Below are positions 23,901 through 35,900 of a stretch of 64,000 nucleotides of DNA, in pieces. The number at the start of each line of letters is the position of its first letter. Position 1 is the stretch's first letter. The translations under genes were made by a program, and so were the position numbers. Source of the stretch: Leptidea sinapis (lineage: Eukaryota; Arthropoda; Insecta; Lepidoptera; Pieridae); assembly GCF_905404315.1 (NCBI RefSeq), contig NC_066287.1, positions 1,364,001 through 1,428,000 of the forward strand. Reading direction: 5' to 3'. The notes below the pieces were generated by a model that worked only from the letters and a program-made list of their open reading frames with translations, ran no database searches and was not told where the DNA came from.

Positions 23901-26900
23901 TGGTCCATTTGCGTCAAATTGGCAAGGTAAAAACGCTTGACGATTGGGTGCACCACGAACTCTATGATCGCCAGCGCGACGTACGTGTCGAGACGTGCCT
24001 TGCACTGCTCAACAGACACACAAATGAAGGAAATTTGAGCCGCATTTTTAGGTAACAATGCGATGAAAAATTGATTCTGTTTGATAACCGCAAGTGCTCA
24101 GCAAGTTGGTTGGATCCTGGTTCAGCATTTAAACAATGCCCTAAACGAAAACTTACCCTAGGAAAGTGATGGTCACTGTTTGGTGGTCTAGCGCCGATGT
24201 GATTCATCACAGATTCTTACCAAACGGGGTGAGCACTACTGCAGATGTGAACTGTGAAGAACTGAACACAATGATGGAGAAGCTGGCACATCTCCAACCA
24301 GCATTAGTCAATCGCTCGTCTCCGCTGCTCCTGCACGACAACGTGCGATACTGCACAGCAGACGGTTTCCGAGTTGCAAGAACTCGGGTTGAAAGCTCAA
24401 CGTCATCCGCCCTACTCACCAGACCTTGCGCCTACAGACTACTACTTTTTCCAGAATTTGGATAACTTCATGGGGGGAAAAAAATTCAATACCCGAGAGG
24501 CAGTACAAAATGCCTTAGAAGTATTTTTAGCCTCCCTTCCAGCTGATTTCTTTAAGATGGGCATCAATAAACTGTCACTGCGTTAGCAAAGATGTATTGA
24601 TTGCATGGGTGATTACTTCGATTAGTAAAATACATGAAAAAAATTCGTTTAAATTTTTTCATACAAAACGGCAATTTCATAGGTAAAGACCTAATACCAG
24701 TATTATATCAAATATGTTAATTTGCTATATGATTTAAAAGATGGGCTGTCAGTTTATTTTCAGTTCTTCTCCCCATGTCACAGCCTCTTTACGAACTAGT
24801 GTAGCTTCATGATGTTTATCGAATGTTGCAATGTGTTATGTTATTGTCACTCCCTATTTTAAATAAATATAATTCATCTTCTAACTGTAGGTATACTCTA
24901 TTATAACAGCTACATGCCGGAACCTATTTTTTCCGTGTACTGTTCTCGCATAGGCAACATCCAATATATCTTTAAGCCGCGATGTTGGCCTTCTAACCTA
25001 TTTTACTTAACAAAAAGGGAGAATCGGCTATATTACGTAATAATTTATGTAAACTATTATAGGTATGATGATCTCTCTAAGAATTTAAATCGTTGATTAA
25101 ACGTATCTGAATGTCGTCGGAACTCTGTTTAATTTATTTATTTTGAATACGTTCTAAGCAGTATATTAATACTATGGCAGGGTTACAAACCAATGACGCA
25201 AACTCCAAATATGACAAATATGTGTATATAACATTATTGAATATAATCTACATACATATATATATGTGTCGGTATAAACATACTATAATGTCGACGTGAC
25301 CTTGGATATTTTTTCTAAAACAACCTTTTTTTTTAAAGTTTTTTTTTTGATAAAGGAAGTGTAGAGGAATACCAAAACACAAATTAAAAAAAATGACCGC
25401 CTGTCTGTTTGTTTCTTGTACACGGAAATCTCTGGAATTTCTAGACATTAATGAATAAGAAGTATGAGTATACTATGTAAATATACACAAAATGCTCAAA
25501 TTGTAAGTAGAGTCACTTAGTATGTAGATTGTAGATGAACATTCTTTCTTGTTATTTGATTGAGTTCTCGTGACAGGCTTCGTCATGATCGATATACCAC
25601 TGCGGTGGCGGCGACACGGGGCGGGTCGTTCCCTTCCCTAAAATATGGTCGAGGAAGGCGATGACTGGCCCATGCGTTTTTACTTGTCTAAGGCATTTAG
25701 TTTTTGACGTTTCAGTATTTTTGTTGCATCACTTTGAATATATTGAAATTGAAATGATTTGTAAAAAGATGAAGCTGTAAATGTTTATTTCAAAGAGTGG
25801 CAATGAGTGCCTTGTCACTTCTTTTCAATAAAACTCAGCCTTTTCCGAAATGTACGAAAAAAGATAACTTTTGATATTCATAAGTGTAATTTTACCTACA
25901 TTAATAAAGTGATTTGATTTAATTTGGTATTTAATAAGCCTAATTATACTCTAATTTACGTCCACAAAGTTACGTTTAAAGCTAGTCATTAATCAACACT
26001 GTGTATAACCAACAACGTATAACTAAAGGTTTACAATAACTCTGTATTTGGATACTAACTGTATTCTAACACTGTATAAAATAATGATACTAAACTTTAC
26101 TAACATTACCTTTACAGATGCAACATGCTTATGTCGATTTTCGAGTTAATCGGTTGGAAGCAGTGTTGGATAGAGAGGTAAATGAGGGAAAGAGACGATA
26201 TGATAAATCTTGCTATATTCCTGTATGCATGAAAATTTTCCAACTTCCAACAGCGCAAGATTTTCTTTTTATCGAATGTATTGTGCTCAAATATACATAA
26301 TTATGCTGCACTGTAAATTGTATGAAATTCTTTCAATTTTTAGCAGCTAGCATGTTTTTACAACATTTTCTGTTCGCTGCAGTTGATAAAAAAAAATCGG
26401 TGGACTTTCTTAAAAACTGGTGGCATTATGCTACACAACGGCGTTCCCCGTACCACAACTAAGAGATTGCGATAATAAAGCGACGGTCGCTATTCCGAGC
26501 CGTTTTATAATATTTATCAACTCTCGGCGAACAATAAACTTTTGCACATTGCACTTGTAGATAGAAACTTTTACACTGAAATATTTAGGAAAATATGGAT
26601 TGCAGAATTTGCCTGTTATTATATATATTAATATAAATTTTTATGTTATTGTATAATGACGACTGAACTCCATGTGTTGTACGTATATTTTAGGGATTAT
26701 CTGCGAAAAATAAAAAATGTAGGTACAAGAATTTATATTATGTATACAAATTAATATCTCCTCAATTATTTTAAGATACGGTGGTCCTTTTTATAATTCT
26801 AGAATTCATATTATCAGTACTAGTGTCTCTGAATATCATAAGTTTAATACTAGGAATAAAGATAAGCTCGCCACTTACAGGCCCCATAAAGTTGATAAAT

Positions 26901-29900
26901 TAAAATTAATCTTCTCTGAATTATACTTCTAATGCATCGTTACTGTTTTATAGAATATGCCTCAAAATGTCTTAATCCCAAACAGGTCCATCTAATAGCT
27001 TTTAAATGTAATTTTATATTTATTTTATATCTAAACATAGAGTTTTTGCTGATACCCCACACTTATATACCACATCAAATATTTTAACTGATACAATATT
27101 TGTGTCTATTTTTACTGAAATATTATCAGTATTTTTTTTTTGTATAACAGCTTAACTAACAACTTTAACTCAAAAATAACAAAATAATTCTTAATATAGT
27201 TAAGGCATACCTACATAATAACAAATTTAAGATCAAGGCCACATTATTAAAACAAAAATAGATTTTAAATCACACGTTTTGTCATTTATTCTTCAACGAG
27301 CTTATATGGGTTATATTTTACTGTTAACTTAAGTTTCAACAGAGCGGTAACAAATGCATATTATTTTAAATGACAAGAAGACTTTTATCAGATGAACATA
27401 GCGTAACGTAACGAACGTAATTTAAATATCCAGTCCACTGTTCAGGATTCTTGAAATGCCAAAAATTCTGAGCGTCATCGTAACTGTAGCGTTCGATACT
27501 TTGAGATGTAAGATGTTGCAATCATTTGGGCTATGTCGGTGACTTTGGTTCTCCTACGGATCTCCTCATTTCTGACTCTCCGAGAACCTTCCTGAAACTC
27601 CGAGCATAGCCCTCTCCATTTATCCAGAGAAGAAGGGAATATATCAAACATACATTCATGACTCATATGGCACTGCTAATAGCGAGTGCCTCGAACAACT
27701 GGGAAACTCTGCAATGGATTTAACAATGCAGCGGATGAACTTGCAAGGAGGAGCTCAATGATTCAGGTGCCAATACCACTCCTACAACTATCCTTCAGCT
27801 ATATGCGTTTATGAATATCTCTTATAGACAACCAACACAATGCCATATGGGCAAATCTCAAAAGCTGCTGAGCTTCGAAAGAACCGTTACCCACATCGCC
27901 CAAACTGACACTTGAGCTTATCAGCCTAAACAGACATAATATCCGCATCCAAATGTACACCCTGATGGATCACACACCACTAAACAAGCACCTTGCACAA
28001 TCCGGTGTAAAGGACAGCTCTTAGTGCAGTAGATGTGTGGTCGAAGATGATACATCGATCATGAAATCTCCTGAAGGGATCGGGGTGTCAAGGTCGCTCC
28101 GAGAAGCCTATCACCCATCCAGGAATATTTTGAACTTCTAGAAAGAGCTGGACTGGTTGGAGTAACTGTCCAGTTATCAGTGGAAGGGTTCTTTGCACAG
28201 GATGCCGGCTAGCATATGGGTACCACAACTGCGCCTTTTTCTGCTGTGAAACAGTAATGTATAAGCATTGTGTTTCGGTTTGAAGGGCGCCGTAGCTAGT
28301 GAATTTACTGGGCAAATGAGACTTAACATCTTATGTCTCAAGGTGACGAGCGGAGTGGCATGTACTGCCGCTCAGAATTTTTTGGGGCTTAAGCGTATGC
28401 CGAATAAAATTCATATTATTACTACAAAGCCAGTTTTAGTAATTGGGGTACGAAATTTTTGTAAAACTTTTATTATCATTAGAGTTTTTAATACTTTTTA
28501 CATAAAATCGTAAAATGATTCCGTTATTGGGTCTATTTTGTGTGCAGTGTTTTTTTATGATGATAATGGACGAGACGAGCAGGAGGTTCAGCTGATGGTA
28601 ATTGATACGCTCTGCCTATTACAATGCAGTGGCGCTCGAATAATGTGAGAACATTGCAACAACGGCCAGTATACCTAATAGTTATTTATTTAAAACTCGT
28701 CTCACCGATAGAGGTAAAAATACTACACAATTAAACGCTAATAGTTATAAAAACAAAGGTTACTGTCATACATTGCATGATGCATGAAAACAATACTGAA
28801 GCAATTTTACGCCGCCTTAATGCGTGCGTAACGCAACGCCATTTTCTTCCTGCTTTAGATATCTGTCTGTATATCTTTATTATTTGTAATTATCAGGCGC
28901 ATGAGATGTCACCTTTCTATTTGGTGTAATGATAAGTATTTTTACTATAATATAAAACATATGCAATTCCAAATGTTTGTGTGGTAAAGGTTAATAAAAC
29001 ATATATGACTTTCTTAGTGATACCTCAGATTGGGAATAGAGCGAGTGCCCTCGGGCTATTAAATAATAAATTTAATTGTACAATTTCACATTGTACCTAA
29101 CCATATTTTTATAAAAAAAAAGAAGCCCGCTGAGTATCTTGCGCCCGTTCTTCTCAGGTCTGAGGCATTCTCAACGTAATTTAAGATTTTCGAACTGTTT
29201 TTATGTACTGTGGTGCGACTTCTTAAAGATTTTCTATGTGCATTGATTAAGGTGAAGTCCTTTGGTGTCGCAACAGGTTGACATCGTTGAACTAACCACG
29301 GAACTCCCGCCGGTCATCCTCATTACAATGCAAAATCAAATACAAATCACATACCAATGTATTTTCAATTTCCGCATTCATATAATATACGTTTATTCTA
29401 AGCTTTGTATGGTCCTTCTTTGTTGTCCTATTCTATAAGAGGTAACTGATAAACACAAGCATAACACAGTTAAATAAAATACCTTTTAAATTGCCTGAGC
29501 ATGTCTAAAGGGCCGGCAACGTTTTTGTGATTCCTCTGGTGTTGTAAGAGTAAGTGGTCGGAGGTGATCACTTAACATCAGGTGACCCGTACGCTTGTCT
29601 GTCCTCTATTCCATAAAAAAAGCTTTCGGTGCAGCAGTCCCCGAAACTGTTTGGCAAAGAAACATCGTGATAAAAAAAATAACCAAACACGTAATAAAGT
29701 AATTCCGTTATGATATACGCGTTTTAATTAATTGAAATGTATTTATATATATTTAGCAATTACACAATACCCATATAAGCAATATGTTGTAATTAAGTCA
29801 GTTCCAGGTTGTAGGGATTATTTTAAATAATTATTTCAGTTCATAAACGAACCCTTTATACATCTAGAGTTAAACTAAGGGGTGTTTAGATGTGTTGCAT

Positions 29901-32900
29901 ATTATAGTATCAGTTTATGACTCTCCACAAACTCGAAGCTAAGTTATAAACAGATGTTGTTCCTAAAGAGTATAATGTGGATGAAGAAGTTTGGAGTGCA
30001 TTTCCCTGCATATCGCGAGTCTCTGCGACTCCGTAGCATCCACCCACTACTAACATATTTCTAATTACGTTTTTGAAAACATTTTATGACTATTTACAAA
30101 TGCTTTTATAAGTTTACGCAGTTATTTTTTTTTTCAATGTTTAGCCTCGTTGGTTGGCTGTACTCACATTAATTGTATAAATTACTCGTGTCTCGCGTTT
30201 GTTGACTTAAGATTTGGGTTAAAACTTAGTATCCCGTTGCACGAATTATGAGGTAAAAAATATTGTAATTGATAGAGCTTTAGACCACTATTATAATGAT
30301 ACCACTCTTATTACAAGGTAATACACCTTTCCAGAGAAAAATGCATTATAAGTATTATGAGAAAGGGGAATGCCTAGAATTCGTTTCTGGCACTCGCCGG
30401 CCGCTGCGTTGTTTTAACTGTTCTAACATAACCTAACCTAACCAATTTTAATGAATTGTACTTGATAGAGCTTTGGTCCACCATTATAGTGCTACCACTT
30501 TTATTACAACGTAATACACAGTTTTAAAGAAAACACGAAAAAAAATTCTACCCTCCCCCCTTCCTAATTTGTTAAGGAGGGAAAACGCCTACAATTCGGT
30601 TCTGGCACTCGCCGGGCGCTTCCGCGGCACGCTGCGCTCGACTCGTGCGTTGTTTTAACTGTCACAAACGTCTAATCTTTCACAGAATATTTTTAACATT
30701 TCATTTCACTGGTTTTCATACAAGTTGTGGCTGTATGTGCATCGACCCTTTGCCTGTCCTAATATGTTACGAAGAAACCAAAATCATTTCATGACAGTTT
30801 TTAGCCTCCCGCCGCGATTTCAGCGCTCATGTAGTGTTTATTTACGTGATTTACCTGTTTTAGGTTAATATTTTTTCGTAATTTTCTTGAAAACTGTGCA
30901 TTACCTTGTAATAAGAGTGGTATCATTATAATCGTGGACACTATTTTTTACATCCAAATTCGTGCTACGGGATACTAAGTCCAACCCAAGATTTGTCCTC
31001 ATACAAAGAATGACGTCACATTAAAGCCTGATAAATGCCTCCTTTCTCTTTCACTACTCATACTTTTTTTTTCGTTCATCGGTTTCGTTACGCCGTCGTA
31101 CGTTATGTGGATTCAGACTTAGATATTTTTAAAACACAGACTCTGGTGGCCCAATGCATGCACTCTTTATATCATTGTTAGTGTTTGATCTTTTAGTTTT
31201 GTCACTGTGACAAAATAAATTGCGTCACTTGTTTCCCAAAAAAATAACTTTTTTCGAATCGAAATACTTGGTTGTACGTGAAAGAAAGTTCGTTATGAAC
31301 CGTTCTGTGTTGGATCACATCCACAGACACTGAGAAAATTTCAGTTTGTGTCGTTTCAATTGATTCCAATGAATTCGTTATATAAACTATTTCATAACAC
31401 TTTTTCCAGATGCGGTGGCTCGTTGATATCACGCCGTCACGTCGTCACGGCGGGACACTGCGTCGCTCGAGCTCAGCCCCGTCACGTTCGTGTCACGCTC
31501 GGTGACTACGTCATCAATTCTGCAGCTGAACCCTTGCCGGCTTATACGTTCGGAGTCAGATCTATCAAGGTATTTCTCTCATACATACACATGCTTCGTT
31601 TTCTGTATCCAGCTGTAGTTTGCAGCTTTGCAGTACCAGATTAAGCATGCTTAAGCCTGAAGCGTTTACAACAACAACAAGCGTTTGGTTTGATAGGAAT
31701 CCATAACCAAAGTGTAAAATAGGAATCTATTACTAAGCCTATACTGTCGATCCGTCTGTCCGTCTCTCACCAGAGTAATCCATAAGTCGTGATAGTGACA
31801 ATTGAAATTTTCACAGATGATGTATTTCTATTGCCACCATAAAAATATATATAAAACATTGGCAATTGTAGAGATAGCTGATCGATGTGAATTTCATAAT
31901 TTTTAAGAATAATTATACTATTAATTTCAATTTATTTTTAAAACTTATTTGCAATAATATATTGATCAAACAACAATAATATTTCAACAATTTACGGTAT
32001 ATCAACATTGTAATTTTCACTAAATCCAGTCAATTTTACTTATAAGATGTGTATATCTTATAAGTAAGCACTACTGTTGTACATACTGCTATAAGCTTCT
32101 GGTGACGCGAACTCAAGACATTTCACCATCCAAAGTGTCTAACTATATATACTTATTTATATTTACTTCTGTAATTATTTATTTAACACGTGCGCCAGTC
32201 ATGAGCATGTTGGTGACGCGAACCGATAAGATTTTCCCCTACCAAAAACCGCGTTGGACACACGCGTCTAAAGAGGTTTTTACTTCAAAAATTATTTTTT
32301 TTAAAGTCGATGGCTTAAATAAGCGATAAAAAATATAAAATAAACTTCAGATACATTTAAATTTTTAGTATAAGATACAAAGTCGTACATATTACATCTA
32401 AAAATGTGATGATGTCTATGTGATTATAACAATAATCGTGTGTTCTGCAAGCTCTAATTAGAAATATATTCTTAAAATAATTAGTTCTAAAGAATGACAC
32501 TAAAATCATTAATAATTGGTGGAGCGATTTGAAGCAAATTTGATTAGGTAGGAGTGGAGAGTAAACAAAGTTATTAATTATTTTGTGCAAGAACGTCTGA
32601 TCTCCCTCTTCCCGTCTTAACTCTAGGGTATGTAGAGTATGTTTTAGCGTAACTAACAAATTTCCAACAGCTTTTTGTGAATTAATAAACCAAATACTAA
32701 CTTGAGCCAATCAAAAAAAAAGGAACATTTTATGTCAATTTTCTCAAAACCAATCCACACCAAATTCAAAAACGGTTCATTACACCAAACACTGCGGAGG
32801 TACAAACCAACGTACTTATAAATGACCAGAGATTGGATACCTGTGGATACTACGGTCTTCTTGGGTATCACGGTAGATAAAAATCTCCAGTGGGGTCTAC

Positions 32901-35900
32901 ATTTTGCCCAACTAGTAGATACATAGAACATACACCGTTAGAAAGATTAGAGAGTACACGAATGTTTCTACGGCCAGATTAGTGTACTTCAGTTATTTTG
33001 GTATTGTTGCGTAGCAACCCTTCGATGTATATGACGAGAGTTGTCAAACTTCAAGACATTGTTAATTTCAACAGCTCCGTCAGCAATACTCGTAGCTCAG
33101 CGGAAAAGTGTTTACTTTAGACGCTGTAGACCCGGGTTCGATACACCTACCAGTGTATGAATTTTTTGGGTTTTGTAAAGTTAAAGGAAACTTTTTAAAA
33201 AAAGTTCAGGATCAAATCGAACAGAAAAAAAGGGATGGAAAATGTGTAAGCAGGATAAAAATAGTTAAAAGAATTTTCTAGTACAATTTAAATTTAAAGA
33301 TGGAATGGGAGAATCATTTTGAAAATAGAACGGATCCGGGGGTATATAAGCCGTACTAAGCGTGGCCTACGGCAGTTCTAGTTCTGACTCGAAAGTGTAA
33401 AGAAGAAGAAGAAGAAAAGAAGAAGTAGTGAAAAGTGGAAGTGTTCTAAGAAGAAGAAGACAGAAGAGAAGTAGTGTTCGGTGCAGTGTGACGCGTTGAA
33501 GGTACCGCCGCCCACAAGAAGAACAGCGGCAGACCGGCGAAGTGCAAGTTCAGAAAAAATGAACGCAAATAAAGACTCGTTCCTATAAGCGGAGTATTAT
33601 TTCCAATCCCTGACCCACTCCCGTGTCAGTATTTTGCTGTGGGGTCATGCTGCTGACATTGATATAGTGTTTGCACCGCAAAAGAGAGCTATGCATGCTA
33701 TATACAAGCTTGGTTATAGACAGTCACTCAAGCAAAATTTAAGGAAATAAATATTATGACTGTTCATTGTCAATAAATTTATAAAAATGTAATATACGTT
33801 CACAAAAATCGTCACTTTTTTGCTCTTAATAGTGATTTTCATTATTATACCAATACATATAATACATATAAATATTATACATATAACAAGGGATTGCTAA
33901 TAACTAGTTCTAGTAGGCTTCATGAGATCCATGATAGCTTTAAGGGTAAATATATATACTTTTATATTAAAGTCCTAGTCGCTGTTCAGGCAATATCTAA
34001 AATATATGCGCAAAAATATGCTAAGAGAGTTTCTTGCTCTGTTTTGTCTCTCTCAGAGCTCCATTTATTTCCAAGGCGATGGTAGAGTTTGATTTTTTTC
34101 TACATCTAAAATAATTTCAAAGGAATCAATTTTGAGAATATAAATCATTAATTATGTTGTTAACTAACATTAGTGTTATATTATGCTTATTTCCAGGTTC
34201 ATCCGCTATTTAAGTTCACTCCTCAAGCAGACCGTTTTGACGTGGCAGTACTTACTTTGGATAGAAATGTACACTACATGCCGCATATAGGTAAGTTGGT
34301 TTAAGCCATCTTTTGGTCTAGTGTAGTGTACATTTCATTGTCATAACCACTACAAATAAGGAATCGCTTATAAATAATTCGAATAGGCTTTATAATGAAC
34401 ATATATTAGTAATCAAAACGATCAGATAGCATGGGACTAAATTACGACTGAGCTTATTTTATACCAATTATATAATTTGTATTTTTGTACAGAAAAGGAA
34501 TACCAATTTCACATTTACCTCAGTGGGTAATGCAGAGCTATGGATTACGTATATGCCAATAGTATAGAGTATGCTCCAAACAGACTCGTACATCTCTATT
34601 CACCACCGAATGTCTTTGAGAAATGCGAAATTTCATCCGCAACATATTAATGTCTAGCATTGCATACTTTTGCTACAGTCAGAGATTGCTAAAGACGTTG
34701 CTAACACTTAATTTTAACACTTAACCTCTAGTTTGCTGCCGTTGCCATATGGCAATATGAGACCATAGTTTAATACTCTGTTATTTGTTTAGCACACAAG
34801 GCATTTTATTGAAGTAGGCGTTACTTTACGGAAATCCATAATTATCCAAATGATTTGAGTTTTCTTTAGTGTTAATTCCGCCAATATTTGTCTTTAAACA
34901 ATTCGACACATGTTTCGCCTCTACACGAGACATCCTCAGGACATGTTGAGTCGCCAAAATCTGGCACGAGACTGACTGTCAGTGTCGAATTGTTTAGAGA
35001 CGAATATTGGCGGAATTAACACTAAAGAAAACTCAAATCATTTGGACACAAGACATTAACATAATTGAAGATCACAAAGGACTTGTCTCTGTTAGTGTAC
35101 AAAAATAATACCTCGTTCTATAATCCTATTATACGTATATGTAGATTATAAAGTGAATTATCACAGAAAGATAAAAATATAGACCTATTTAGTCCAAGTT
35201 TGGCAAAATTCAAGTACTGTGTCAAAATAGTTGAGTTGGATCTAGTTCAATTTATAATACACTGGCTGACCAGACAGATGCTGTTCTGTCGTAATAAAAT
35301 GTGAAGAATTAATATCGAACTTGTGTAAACAGCTTATTACTTACATCACCCCTTTATAATATAATTATTTAAAGTATTATAATAGATATAGTATGTTATC
35401 ATTAAAAGATATACATATGCCATCAAGTACTTTTCTGTACAACTATATAAGATAAACAATTCCACCACACATTGTTTTAATATATCTCAAAGGGTTTAGA
35501 CAGCGTTTTCGTTGAAAGCTCCCAGACGGCTATTTTTTTTCCACTAACCTTCCCCGAGAACCATGCTATACATTGGTCTATACAGGAAAAAAATCGGTGC
35601 AGTAGTTTTTGAGCTTATCGCGAACAGACAGACAACCCGACACAGCGAAGGACTTTGTTTTATAATATGTAGTGATATTTTAATCATTCTAAATGTTTTA
35701 TATATATTTTATTTTTCATATTTGAGCATATTCAGATGTTTAAATTTTGTCTAAACCGTCGCTACATTCAGCTACACCAACTGCTGTTAATAGTCTAGTA
35801 TATATATATATATATATACTAGACAAAATTTAAATATTTATTTATTTTAATATTTTTATATATATATATATATATTAGCCGTCATCAGCCGGAAGACGTC

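Larger units (their letters stand above)
32640..34090 (+). pseudogene. CR1-like ORF2 fragment split by a solo LTR
   Basis: Before the LTR the frame gives FLGITVDKNLQWGLHFAQLV and IREYTNVSTARLVYFSYF; after it come LLWGHAADIDIVFAPQKRAM and IYKLGYRQSLKQN, then LLITSSSRLHEIHDSFKGK near 33893-33953. These are consecutive parts of the thumb/C-terminal region of a non-LTR reverse transcriptase. The LTR at 33005-33628 was inserted between YFSYF and LLWGH; both sides continue in the same frame once one GTAT is discounted. It is 5'-truncated and lies in protease intron 31570-34196. Confidence 0.7.

Noticed and set aside
34846..35045. microRNA precursor
   Set aside because: Arms are too long and nearly perfect, and the loop carries a known MITE block; a MITE is the simpler explanation.
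35799..35877. Origin-like or regulatory AT tract
   Set aside because: Simple TA repeats next to a retroelement end explain it.
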